A DNA stretch of 23,445 bases from Streptomyces sp. NRRL WC-3618 (GTDB taxonomy: Bacteria; Actinomycetota; Actinomycetes; Streptomycetales; Streptomycetaceae). The stretch's first letter is position 1. Every line of letters begins with the position of its first letter. Below the pieces are notes generated by a model, which saw nothing but the letters and a program-made list of their open reading frames with translations, searched no databases and was not told the DNA's origin. The translations under genes were made by a program, and so were the position numbers. Location of the stretch: the NCBI RefSeq assembly GCF_001280005.1, contig NZ_LGDW01000034.1, positions 1 to 23,445 on the forward strand, read 5' to 3'. Shown one piece after another: positions 8,307-15,577 of this stretch.

Positions 8307-8402
8307 AGCGAGTGTCGGAATCTCATATCCGTCTGGCGAAGCAGAATAATTTCACGCCTCGTCAGAGGGAGCAGGCACGACAACCGGCTCCGGCTGCGGC
8401 GG

Positions 8403-8722
8403 TTAGACAGGGTCGGGACCCGTTGCGGTCCACTTCAGCGTCACCTTGAACGTGGCCTTCCCACCGACGCCCGTCAGCGCGGCGACCAGCCGTGTTTGCC
8501 AGCTGCCAGCTCCAGCCCGAACTCGACACCCACCTCGTCAGGCCGAACGGTCGCCACCGCAGTGCGTACATTGGCGGCCACGGCATGCAGCGATTCCTGA
8601 AAGCCCTCGATGCGCTGCGCAACTTGGTCACCGAGTCCGGTGTCCCGTGGTCCCTGTCTTTCAATCATGGCCCAGACCATCTGCCCGTCGGGCATGGCGA
8701 GTTCGATCGGCTGCTGTGCCAA
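8403..8722 (-). pseudogene. TRYCO1 / CU044_2847 family protein (frameshifted)
   Basis: A TTG start at 8722 follows a strong GAGGGGGG site. The protein opens IELAMPDGQMVWAMIE and continues GLGDQVAQRIEGFQESL and DEVGVEFGLELAAGK, the signature of the trypsin-co-occurring domain 1 family (about 100 residues). Near 8480 the frame breaks and stops early. The expected C-terminus (VAALTGVGGKATFKVTLKW) follows in another frame to a TAA at 8403. A single-base indel explains this. It lies directly upstream of the truncated trypsin-like gene, so the pair was probably one operon. Confidence 0.78.
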
Positions 8723-8836
8723 GGTCCCCCCTCAGAAACTGCGTGACACTCAAGCTGGCAGATATCGTATCCACGACTGATCCCGCGCGGAGGCGAAGTG
8801 CTGATTGTCGACTGAACGCTCGATGAGTTCCACTAA

Positions 8837-8854
8837 CGAGTAGCCGCACGATAG
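8837..8854 (+). repeat. Left 18-bp terminal inverted repeat
   Basis: CGAGTAGCCGCACGATAG, a perfect inverted match to 10568-10585. Confidence 0.85.
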
Positions 8855-8931
8855 TGACGCGATCTTGATCGTCCAGGAGCCTGCGACTTGAGTGCTGGCA
8901 TTTGGCGTTGCTGGCCTGGAAGGATCCGCCT

Positions 8932-9471
8932 GTGATCAATACCTCGGTGACTGTGCGCGATCTCGTTGTCGGTGACTGCCACGATGTACACGCCTTCGCC
9001 AGCCTGCCGGAGGCTTGCCGCTACCAGGCGTGGGGGCCGAACACCGAGGAACAGACGCGGGACTTCGTCCAAGGCGCCGTGGATGCCCGGTTGCAGTCCC
9101 CACGGTCAAGATTCGTGTATGCGGCCTGCCTCGACGGTGAACTCGTCGGTATTGGCGAGCTGAAGGTTCGTAGCCTGGCCCACCGCCAGGGCGAGATCTC
9201 CTATCTCGTGCATCCTCGGGTGTGGGGACGAGGCGTGGGTACAGCCATCGGCGGGGAACTTCTCGGCAGAGGATTCGGGCTGATGGGACTGCACCGGATC
9301 TATGCGACCTGCGATCCTCGCAACGTCGCGTCGGCCCGGGTGCTGGGCAAGCTCGGCATGACCCGCGAGGGCCGGCACCGGCACACCGCGCTGCTCCGGA
9401 ACGGCTGGCGTGACTCTGAAGTCTTCAGCATCCTCGACCACGAATTGGCGCACCGGCCCGGTCCTGAATGA
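8932..9471 (+). CDS. GNAT family N-acetyltransferase (RimJ/RimL type)
   Basis: The 179-residue protein transfers an acetyl group from acetyl-CoA to an amine; the substrate is unknown. It begins VTVRDLVVGDCHDVHAFASL and has the acyl-CoA-binding region around ISYLVHPRVWGRGVGTAIGG. It ends with the RimJ/RimL signature CDPRNVASARVLGKLGM. The GTG at 8932 was chosen over TTG 8902 because GGAAGGA stands about 8 nt upstream. Coding sequence is intact, unlike many neighbours. It lies inside the inverted repeats of a transposable element, ahead of the transposase gene, and so looks like passenger cargo. Antibiotic or toxin acetylation is possible but not shown. Confidence 0.87.
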   Translation: MINTSVTVRDLVVGDCHDVHAFASLPEACRYQAWGPNTEEQTRDFVQGAVDARLQSPRSRFVYAACLDGELVGIGELKVRSLAHRQGEISYLVHPRVWGRGVGTAIGGELLGRGFGLMGLHRIYATCDPRNVASARVLGKLGMTREGRHRHTALLRNGWRDSEVFSILDHELAHRPGPE

Positions 9472-9635
9472 TCGATGTATCGGCGGTCAAGCTCCGGCAG
9501 CCGTCCTGGTGCCAGAAGGCGAACAGCCGCACGGGATTATCTGGAGTGTGAAGTCAAGTTGGGCCCGCGCGGCCTGCTCTGATGCTGCGTTGTGCGGGGT
9601 CTCGAAGGAACACTTGGGTGCGCTGAATCGCCGAG

Positions 9636-10526
9636 ATGGCCGAGCCGTGGATCGCAGCCCGGGACTCTGAGCTTGCCAAACGGCGTGGCCATGGCCGATT
9701 GCGGGCGGCCGGGGCTGGGCCGGATCACCAGTTGGTCTTCGTGGACCGGGTGTTGGTGACCTTGGTGGTGTTGCGCTGGGCGCTGTCGCACAGGGTGCTC
9801 GCGGCGCCGTTCGGAGTCTCGCCTTCCACGATCGACCGGGCGGTTGGCGAGGTGCGCCCGTTGCTGACCGCTCGCGGTTTCGCGGTGCCGGACCGGCCCG
9901 GGATCAGGCTCAGGACCCTCGCGGACGTGTTCGCCTATGCCCAGGCGGAGGGGATCACGCTGCGGATCGACGGTACCGAGGTGCAGGTATGCCGCCCGAA
10001 GGCGGGGCGGCCAGGCCGTAAGGCGTTCGTGTCGGGCAAGAAGAGGCAGAACACCGAGAAGGCCACGATGATCAGCGACGTGCAGGGTCGGGAGCTGTGG
10101 CTCGGGGCGATCCGCCCAGGCCGGATGCACGATGCCACCGCAGTACGCACCGAGGGCGTCGAGGAGCAGTTGCGGCTGCACCCGAACGTGAGAGCCGAAG
10201 TCGATTCCGGCTATGCCGGTCTGGCCCGCGACTTCCCCGGCCAGGTCAGCGCCCCGCCGAAGAAGCTGGCAGCGGACGCCGGGCCGTCCGAGCGCAACTT
10301 CTACGACTATGCGCGCCGCCGCCAATCCCAACGGCGGATCATGGTCGAGCACGCCAACGCAGAGGTCAAGCAGTGGTGGTTGCTGCAACGCTGGACCGGC
10401 GAGCGCGCCGACCTGCCCGAGGTAATCGCCGCGATCGGCGCCCTGGTCTCCGACCGCAGCGCCAAGCGTCCGACTCGCAGCAGGCCAAGCATGGAACTCG
10501 ACCTCGTCCGCGCGACGGCCTGCTGA
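9636..10526 (+). CDS. DDE_Tnp_4 (HARBI1-like) transposase of an IS5-superfamily-like element
   Basis: The 296-residue transposase has an N-terminal helix-turn-helix (VLAAPFGVSPSTIDRAVGEV). Its DDE nuclease residues are D112 in LRIDGTEVQV, D190 in EVDSGYAGLARDFPG and E238 in RRIMVEHANAEVKQW. The basic GRKAFVSGKKRQNT segment between them is typical. The frame is intact and the catalytic residues are all present, so the element may be active. The start at 9636 lacks a strong ribosome binding site. Confidence 0.9.
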   Translation: MAEPWIAARDSELAKRRGHGRLRAAGAGPDHQLVFVDRVLVTLVVLRWALSHRVLAAPFGVSPSTIDRAVGEVRPLLTARGFAVPDRPGIRLRTLADVFAYAQAEGITLRIDGTEVQVCRPKAGRPGRKAFVSGKKRQNTEKATMISDVQGRELWLGAIRPGRMHDATAVRTEGVEEQLRLHPNVRAEVDSGYAGLARDFPGQVSAPPKKLAADAGPSERNFYDYARRRQSQRRIMVEHANAEVKQWWLLQRWTGERADLPEVIAAIGALVSDRSAKRPTRSRPSMELDLVRATAC

Positions 10527-10567
10527 TACACCCTGAGCCGAACCGCTAGGCCAGCACATCCCAAGCC

Positions 10568-10585
10568 CTATCGTGCGGCTACTCG
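10568..10585 (-). repeat. Right 18-bp terminal inverted repeat
   Basis: A perfect inverted copy of 8837-8854, followed by TA at 10587-10588. Confidence 0.85.
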
Positions 10586-10639
10586 GTAGACGTCGGCTGT
10601 CACGGTCAGCGTCCGTCGGCGCGACGGCGCGACGGCGCG

Positions 10640-10866
10640 GTGGCCGAGGACCTCTCGTGGATCACTGTGTCGGTGGGGCTTCTGGAGTCGGCTGCTCCGT
10701 GGCGGACGTTTCATTGGTACAAGGGGCAGAAGCACTTTTCCGGCACGTGCTGGTCGGCGACGACACAGGAACACGTGATCTACGAGTCGCGCCTGGAGCT
10801 CACGCGGCTACTGTTCGCCGACTTTGAGCCCTCGGTACACAGCATCGTGGCCCAGCCGCTCCTGCT
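10640..10866 (+). pseudogene. TnsA-like heteromeric transposase endonuclease subunit, N-terminal fragment
   Basis: From a GTG at 10640 the frame encodes WRTFHWYKGQKHFSGTCW and VIYESRLELTRLLFADF, the N-terminal part of streptomycete TnsA-like endonucleases, which cleave the transposon 5' ends alongside a TnsB/Mu-type transposase. Similarity ends at IVAQPLLL (about 10866), before the nuclease core. Beyond that point the DNA belongs, on the other strand, to a small membrane-protein gene. It is a truncated remnant. A TnsB-like fragment lies at the far right of the window. Confidence 0.7.
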
Positions 10867-11002
10867 GCCGTACACGCCGCGTCATGACGATTGCGGGGAT
10901 ACCGAGCGCCAGCAGCACCGGGATCGCGGCGGCGATACCGAACCAGAGGAAGAGCGCGAGATAACCGTAGGCAGCGTTGTCCACGTCCGCGTCCGCCTTC
11001 AC
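10808..11002 (-). CDS. Small membrane protein (C-terminus probably altered)
   Basis: A GTG start at 11002 overlaps the TGA of the upstream gene (GTGA), so translation is probably coupled. The 64-residue product has one long hydrophobic stretch (AAYGYLALFLWFGIAAAIPV onward to PAIVM) and a basic tail. The family is not recognised. The last 20 residues or so (from about 10870) overlap the TnsA-like fragment on the opposite strand, so the original C-terminus was probably replaced at a recombination junction. Confidence 0.5.
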   Translation of the reverse strand: MKADADVDNAAYGYLALFLWFGIAAAIPVLLALGIPAIVMTRRVRQQERLGHDAVYRGLKVGEQ

Positions 11003-11190
11003 CGGAAGACGATGCTGGCCACGAAAGCGACCACCATGAGACCCGCGACGGCGATCACGAGCCAGAGCAGGACGCCGGCCCAACGCCGGTACCCGGCACT
11101 GACCTCCTGGAACCGTGGCGGCCCGTACCCGCCGGGCGGACCGGGCAAGGGCCTTGGCGCCGGGCGTGGGGCTGGCCGCTGATCAGACAT
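10999..11190 (-). CDS. Small proline-rich single-pass membrane protein
   Basis: The 63-residue protein begins MSDQRPAPRPAPRPLPGPPG and ends with a single membrane segment (WAGVLLWLVIAVAGLMVVAF). It is unrecognised. Pro-rich N-termini with one membrane span are common in actinobacterial plasmid and phage genes, but no function can be named. The ATG at 11190 is preferred to the upstream in-frame start because Pro-rich protein sequence starts there. It is coupled to the downstream membrane-protein gene. Confidence 0.5.
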   Translation of the reverse strand: MSDQRPAPRPAPRPLPGPPGGYGPPRFQEVSAGYRRWAGVLLWLVIAVAGLMVVAFVASIVFR

Positions 11191-11856
11191 GAGGCCCAGT
11201 TCTACGGTGCGCGGCCCCGGAACATCAACTTCCGCCGCCACAGCACGCACCGCGCCGGAGCGTCGTCCCTCGGGTCACTACTTCACCGAGTCCCACGCGC
11301 CGGCGTTGAAGCTGCGCAGGAGGGCGATCAGCGCGGCCCCGAGCCGCCAGTCCACACCGGGTGCTGGCCCGCCACTGGGAGACGGTCCGCCGTCCGGGAG
11401 ACCCGAGGGTGTCCCCGGCCTTCACCGCGCTGAACGACGTCCTGTTCGCCGGTGCCATGGGTCCGCATGCACGTGCTCTTCGACGGCGACCCCACCCTCG
11501 GCGTCCTCGGGCTGGAAGGCCGCGAGCAGTTCTCCACCGTCATCCTGGGGCGGGTTCCCAGCGGCACTTGGCGCAGGTTCGCTCCGGTGGCCGGCCCCGC
11601 CCCAAGAACCGCGGACGCCCGCACCGAGGCTGCGTCCACGTCGTTCAGCGGGGCGACATCGTCCACCAGGCGCAGGTGCTGACCCTGACCGATGCCGAAG
11701 CCGCCGCGTAGGCCACCACCACGGCGGCCGGAGAGATCTGACTCCACCTGGTGGCCCCGCTGCGGCGGATTGGTTGACCCGCCTGGCGACTGAGAAGAGC
11801 GGGGTGCCGCGTCGGCACAGGGACCGCAGATCAACTGCGGTCGCGCCCCGACTCGT
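11191..11856. other. Degraded region without a confident gene
   Basis: No intact gene is supported in about 665 bp. Protein-like stretches appear in different plus-strand frames: HWETVRRPGDPRVSPAFTAL from 11373, then MHVLFDGDPTLGVLGLEGRE from about 11467, then VVQRGDIVHQAQVLTLTDAE ending at TAG 11711. They may be one hypothetical gene broken by frameshifts. A perfect 8-bp hairpin (GACCGCAG, 5-nt loop, CTGCGGTC) lies at 11822-11842. Confidence 0.4.
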
Positions 11857-12048
11857 GTGGTCGCTGGAGTCGAGCAACTGGATCGTCAACGCGAGAGGGT
11901 CTGGCGCGCGCTGAGAGCGGCGTGTGAGTATCGCTGCGCGGAGATCCGTCGGTACTTCAGGATCCAGGAGTGCGCGCTGCCTGACTCGGGCAAGGATGCC
12001 GACGAGCTGGCGAAGGAGAGCCGTGCCGACACCTCAGGTACTCGATGA
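11857..12048 (+). CDS. Possible small hypothetical protein upstream of the PucR-type regulator
   Basis: A 63-residue frame opens with GTG at 11857 and encodes an amphipathic, charge-rich helix (LDRQRERVWRALRAACEYRC). It overlaps the regulator start by 26 nt. It has no recognised family and only moderate GC at third positions, so it may be a chance frame. The overlap would allow coupled translation if it is real. Confidence 0.35.
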   Translation: MVAGVEQLDRQRERVWRALRAACEYRCAEIRRYFRIQECALPDSGKDADELAKESRADTSGTR

Positions 12049-13501
12049 ATTGCTGCGCCAACTAAGGCCTCGTGTCTGCCAGGGTGCTGACCTTGATCCG
12101 CAGACGTTGATTGCCTGGCTAGGGCGGCAGCTCGAAGCGGAGATCGCCCTGCTCGACCGCGCGGGCGAGGTGGAGGTGTCCACCGCCCGGCTTACGCCGG
12201 ACATCCTGGCCAGTCTCCAGCCGGTGCTGACGCAGTTGTCAAGCGGACAGCTGGCCGCTGCGGCCACGCAGGTGGGCGTGTTCCATGTGCGGTGCGAAGC
12301 GCTCGGACGGCAAGTGCCGCGTCCGGTGCTGGTGGTGGCCAGCCGATTACTGCTGACACGCGAGGCGCAGGCGCTGGCATCCCATGTCGGCGCCATGTTC
12401 GAGGTGTTGCGACAAGCCCGGCAGGCCGACAACCTCGCACTGCGCTATCAGCAGGCGGCAGCGCGGCTGCGCCTGGCGGTCTTCACGGCCCTGATGGCTG
12501 GGGAACTGACGCTGGCCCGCCGGATGACGGCCGGTGCCGTTCCGCCGCTGCTAGACGCTGAACGTCTGCGCATCCACCTGCTGCGCTGCCCGCCCTCAGA
12601 CCGCGGCAGGCTCATCGACGCCCACCAGGATGCGTCCGGCTATCACGGTCGCGGCTTGATGGTGCGCTGCCCCGTCTACGACGACCACCTCATCTGTCTC
12701 CTGCCCATGGACCACGACGGCGACAGTGCGGACGGCGGCCTGGCCGCGCCCTTGCAGGCGCTGGTGCGAGACAACCCGCACTACGCACTGGGCATCAGCG
12801 CCCCCGCGCCCTTGCCGGCCACTGCGCGGGCCTACGATCAAGCCCGCCATGCCCTGGCCGTCGCCAGCCACACACCCGACCGGGTCGCCGACTACCACGG
12901 CCAGCCACCGCTGGCCGGGCTGCTCCCCCGTCAACAAGCCCTCGCCTGGGCCCGGGCCTTCCTGGAGCCGATCAGGGAGGCCCCCCGGCTCACCCTCGAC
13001 ATCACCAGCCTTGCCCTGAACTTTCCCCGCTCCGGTGTGGCGCGGCTGCTCGACGTCAGCCGCAACACCGTCACCGCCCATCTGCGGCGTGTCCAAGACG
13101 CCCTCGGCCTCAACCTGCAGGACCCCCGCAGCCGCGCCGAGCTCGCCCTGGCCCTGGCGATCACCGACCTCCCGCTACCCGACGGCAACGCCGTAGCCGA
13201 GCATGTGCCGACGCCGTCGGTGGACAGTCTGCTGTCCACCGAAGCGGCCATCACCTGGGCCCATGCCTTCCTCCAGTCCCTGCAGCTCGGCACGGACCGC
13301 ACCGTGCACCAGACCCTGCGAGCCTGGATCGAGGCCGGCACCGATGCCCAGCGAACGGCCCAAAACCTTGGCATCAGCCGCACTACCGTCCGCGCCCACC
13401 TGCGCACCGCCGAACAGCTCCTGAAACGCAGCCTCCAGACCCCAGGCCCCGGCACCCACGAACTGGTCCACGCGTTCCGCATCGCCGACCGTGCACCGTG
13501 A
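12023..13501 (+). CDS. PucR/CdaR-type transcriptional regulator with duplicated C-terminal HTH
   Basis: The 492-residue protein starts at GTG 12023, preceded by AAGGAGAG. A long N-terminal sensory and central region is followed by a PucR-type helix-turn-helix near residues 337-360 (GVARLLDVSRNTVTAHLRRV). A second, related unit lies near 443-467 (RTAQNLGISRTTVRAHLRTA). Each unit is preceded by a similar lead-in helix (ALAWARAFLEPI and AITWAHAFLQSL), so the C-terminal module has been duplicated. This could bind two half sites or act as a tethered dimer. The next gene, a small secreted protein 138 bp downstream, is a candidate target. The effector is unknown. Confidence 0.8.
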   Translation: MPTPQVLDELLRQLRPRVCQGADLDPQTLIAWLGRQLEAEIALLDRAGEVEVSTARLTPDILASLQPVLTQLSSGQLAAAATQVGVFHVRCEALGRQVPRPVLVVASRLLLTREAQALASHVGAMFEVLRQARQADNLALRYQQAAARLRLAVFTALMAGELTLARRMTAGAVPPLLDAERLRIHLLRCPPSDRGRLIDAHQDASGYHGRGLMVRCPVYDDHLICLLPMDHDGDSADGGLAAPLQALVRDNPHYALGISAPAPLPATARAYDQARHALAVASHTPDRVADYHGQPPLAGLLPRQQALAWARAFLEPIREAPRLTLDITSLALNFPRSGVARLLDVSRNTVTAHLRRVQDALGLNLQDPRSRAELALALAITDLPLPDGNAVAEHVPTPSVDSLLSTEAAITWAHAFLQSLQLGTDRTVHQTLRAWIEAGTDAQRTAQNLGISRTTVRAHLRTAEQLLKRSLQTPGPGTHELVHAFRIADRAP

Positions 13502-13639
13502 ACAGTCGCAACCCCGCGACTGCGCACCGTGCGCATTGCCTGAACAGTTGTAGGTACCCCAGCATCTGTACCCAGGGGACAGCTGGGAGTGTCTGACCGG
13601 CGGGTACCCATTGGGACAAAAACGGGGAGCTGATTCGTT
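13502..13639 (+). promoter_or_regulatory. Upstream region of the small secreted protein with repeated TACCC motifs
   Basis: TACCC occurs three times between about 13554 and 13612 (GGTACCCC, TGTACCCA, GGTACCCA). A CCCAGC...GCTGGG inverted repeat lies within this stretch. GGGGAG about 10 nt before GTG 13640 is the likely ribosome binding site. The repeats could be operator half sites for the adjacent regulator; this is inference only. Confidence 0.35.
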
Positions 13640-14044
13640 GTGCGCGTTCTGACCAAGCGGATGGCCATCGTGGCGACAGCGGCCGCCGCGCTCGCCACCG
13701 CAGGGCTGGCCTCGGCCCCCGCTGCCTCGGCCTACGACTACAACGGATGCGGCTGGCCCCGCGTCTGCTTCTACCTGACCGACAGCGACTGGAACAACAG
13801 CAAGCCCACGGCCGCGTACCAGGACGTCACCAACTACTACCAAGACCTCGGATCCAAGAGCCGGGGTGCCAACAAGGTCAGGAATACCCGCAACGATGAC
13901 CGGGTCTACCTGCGCTACGTCGACCAGTACAGCGTGACGTACTACGCCTGCCTGAAGCCCAACCAAACCTCCAACTTCAGCTCCACCTCCACGGTGACTG
14001 GCATCAAGATCGACACCCAATCCACCTGCCCCCCGCCCCTCTGA
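13640..14044 (+). CDS. Small secreted cysteine-containing protein
   Basis: The 134-residue precursor has a classical Sec signal peptide: basic VRVLTKR, a hydrophobic Ala-rich core and cleavage after APAASA near residue 31. The mature part of about 100 residues starts YDYNGCGWPRVCFYLTDSDW, is rich in Tyr/Asn/Ser and has four Cys, which could form two disulfides. The C-x5-C-F-Y opening resembles peptidase-inhibitor I36-like streptomycete proteins, but the match is weak. The role is unknown; it is probably an extracellular protein. Confidence 0.75.
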   Translation: MRVLTKRMAIVATAAAALATAGLASAPAASAYDYNGCGWPRVCFYLTDSDWNNSKPTAAYQDVTNYYQDLGSKSRGANKVRNTRNDDRVYLRYVDQYSVTYYACLKPNQTSNFSSTSTVTGIKIDTQSTCPPPL

Positions 14045-14068
14045 CAGAGGCTGCCGTCTGAGCCGGCC

Positions 14069-14254
14069 ATGAAGCCGACGACAAGCTCCAACGCCATCGC
14101 TCCGCTCGCGGTGATCAACCTCGGCCTGAGAACCATGCGGGCCAAGCTCCTGCGTGAGCTGAAGGCTAGGTAGGGCTACACCGGTGAGATCAACGGAGTC
14201 GCCGGACCCGAGACCCAGACTGCATTCGGGCGGGTAGGCGACCGATGCTTCTGA
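14069..14254 (+). pseudogene. Decayed peptidoglycan-binding domain
   Basis: From ATG 14069 the frame reads LGLRTMRAKLLRELKAR, a TAG stop (14171-14173), then GYTGEINGVAGPETQTAFGR to TGA 14252-14254. The second half is the clear end of a PG_binding_1 repeat (GYYTGEIDGVAGPKTQ in relatives). It has lost its signal peptide and is cut by the stop. It lies directly before an intact gene of the same family and is probably a degenerate relative or duplicate. Confidence 0.65.
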
Positions 14255-14353
14255 GGCTCGTTGTGGTGGGACGGGCTGGCGGGAACAGGCTGGCTGTCGG
14301 GCGCAGGCTCTGGAATACGGCGCGCGTACCAAGACACAAGGGAGAGATGCGAG

Positions 14354-14833
14354 ATGGCGACAAGTCGCACCGCACGAGTTTCACAGCATCAACTGGGGGG
14401 ATCGCTCGTGCACTTACGATCAAAAGTCGCAGCGGCCGTGAGCGTGGCCACGCTCTGTCTGTCAGGACTGTCGGGTGTCCCAGCAACGGCAGCCGAGTCC
14501 GGCGCGCAAACGACGTATGCATGCAACGTTGAAAGCACCGGTACCGCGCCGGGGGACAAGTACTACGCCGGGTACTACAGCGGCAACACGGTGCAGCCGT
14601 CGTCGACGTCGGTGTCGGCGGCAGGTAAGGAAGCCCAGTGCCTGTTGAAGTTCCTGGGATACAGCCCGGGGACCGTCGACGGCATCTTCGGGAGTAACTC
14701 GCAGACGGCCGCGAAGAAGTTTCAGGCCAGGATCAACGAGCTCTGCGGCAAGAAGGTCCTGCAGGTCGACGGCAAAGTCGGACCTGCGACTTGGCCGCAT
14801 CTGCGCGACGTATACAAGTGCTACGTTGGGTGA
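14354..14833 (+). CDS. Secreted peptidoglycan-binding domain protein
   Basis: The product has a signal peptide (LRSKVAAAVSVATLCLSGLS, cleavage after ATAAES or nearby) and a mature region of about 110 residues. The C-terminal PG_binding_1 domain reads AQCLLKFLGYSPGTVDGIFG, then SQTAAKKFQA and VDGKVGPATWPHL. Such domains anchor proteins to the cell wall and are often fused to hydrolases; here no catalytic domain is present. ATG 14354 has GGGAGAG upstream. GTG 14408, with GGGGGGA upstream, would give a more compact signal peptide and is an equally good start. A hairpin terminator follows. Confidence 0.8.
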   Translation: MATSRTARVSQHQLGGSLVHLRSKVAAAVSVATLCLSGLSGVPATAAESGAQTTYACNVESTGTAPGDKYYAGYYSGNTVQPSSTSVSAAGKEAQCLLKFLGYSPGTVDGIFGSNSQTAAKKFQARINELCGKKVLQVDGKVGPATWPHLRDVYKCYVG

Positions 14834-14868
14834 CAGAAACTAGCAGCGGGTAGCGCGCGGAAACGGGA

Positions 14869-14898
14869 GTGGGACGGTCCTTTGCTGGGCCGTCCCAC
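14869..14898 (+). terminator. Intrinsic-type hairpin after the peptidoglycan-binding gene
   Basis: A 12-bp stem with one G-U pair (GTGGGACGGTCC/GGGCCGTCCCAC) closes a 6-nt loop, TTTGCT, 36 nt after the stop codon. No T-tract follows, as is common in streptomycetes. Confidence 0.65.
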
Positions 14899-15026
14899 GA
14901 ACGTACGGCACCGGATTCTCATCGAGGATGCGATTCGGATGCGTTCGCGATGCGGTCGCTGGGACCGTTCGTCGAACGATTCCTTCCGAGTCATCCAGGC
15001 CCTCGTCACGCACCGGACTGGAAGGC

Positions 15027-15365
15027 ATGACGACCTCCACGCCGCCACTGCGAAGCCGCCCCGCGCCATCGGCAGGGAGGCAGGAAACCGCGTCCTGCTT
15101 CTCCGCTACGACGAGAACGGCGGCTCACCTGGTCGGCGGCCGCGAAGTCCGGCAGGGGGAGTCGTACTTCCTCACCCGCCTCTCCGCAGCCGACATCAAC
15201 CCCGCAGCTGCGACGCAGCCCGGCACCATCCGCGAGTACCGATGGTGGACCCTGGCCGAACTGCACACCGCTCAGGAAACGGTCTACCCCGCAGGCCTCG
15301 CCGACATGGTCGCGGCCGTTGCCACAGGGCGCACACCGCGACAGCCCGTCGTCCTGGCTGACTGA
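15027..15365 (+). pseudogene. NUDIX hydrolase with the NUDIX box deleted
   Basis: The start (MTTSTPPLRSR) and the C-terminal half (HLVGGREVRQGESYFLTRL, YRWWTLAELHTAQETVYPAG) are in one frame. The stretch between, EAGNRVLLLRYDENGG, is in another. Between DENGG and HLVGG the whole catalytic NUDIX box (GX5EX7REUXEEXGU) is absent; about 40 codons are missing compared with relatives. It has therefore lost nucleotide pyrophosphatase activity. An internal deletion plus an indel explains the structure. The stop at 15363-15365 is normal. Confidence 0.7.
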
Positions 15366-15382
15366 CAGCACGACCATCGGCC

Positions 15383-15548
15383 GCACCGCGTAACGGCCAC
15401 CCGGTCGTGTCCGTCCCGGACAGCCGCAGCAGATCGAACGCGACGAAGTGGGCCGGCCACTCCTCCGCAGCCCGGGCCGCCCCGGGCAAGCCGGTTCTGC
15501 AACCGCTCGAACGCGAGGCCGCCCGCGGTGTCCCACACGACCAGCTCG
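15383..15548 (-). pseudogene. ATP-dependent DNA ligase, second fragment
   Basis: The minus strand encodes ELVVWDTAGGLAFERLQNRL in one frame, then AARAAEEWPAHFVAFDLLRL and SGTDTTGWP in another. This is the middle of the adenylation domain of actinobacterial ATP-dependent DNA ligases. It follows directly in the protein after the piece at 17519-17658, which ends ATALDG. One frameshift lies near 15490, and similarity ends near 15383. The rest of the ligase is missing. Confidence 0.72.
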
Positions 15549-15550
15549 TC

Positions 15551-15577
15551 GTTATGCGGGCTGCCACACCTGTCTCA
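15551..15577 (+). repeat. Left imperfect inverted repeat of the 1.97-kb segment
   Basis: GTTATG (15551-15556), CTGC (15561-15564) and TGTCTCA (15571-15577). The stop codon of the ADP-ribosylglycohydrolase lies in the TGTCTCA block. Confidence 0.55.

Larger units (their letters stand above)
8836..10586 (+). mobile_element. IS5-superfamily-like element carrying a GNAT gene
   Basis: Perfect 18-bp inverted repeats CGAGTAGCCGCACGATAG lie at 8837-8854 and, inverted, at 10568-10585. A TA dinucleotide stands on each side (8834-8835 and 10587-10588). Between them are a GNAT acetyltransferase and a DDE_Tnp_4-type transposase in the same direction. At 9520-9536 a degenerate copy of the end sequence (AGCCGCACG core) lies just before the transposase gene, so a 1.07-kb simple IS could be nested within the 1.75-kb unit. 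Confidence 0.75.

Noticed and set aside
9537..10559. 340-codon minus-strand frame opposite the IS5-like transposase
   Set aside because: Shadow of the transposase, which has a complete DDE set.
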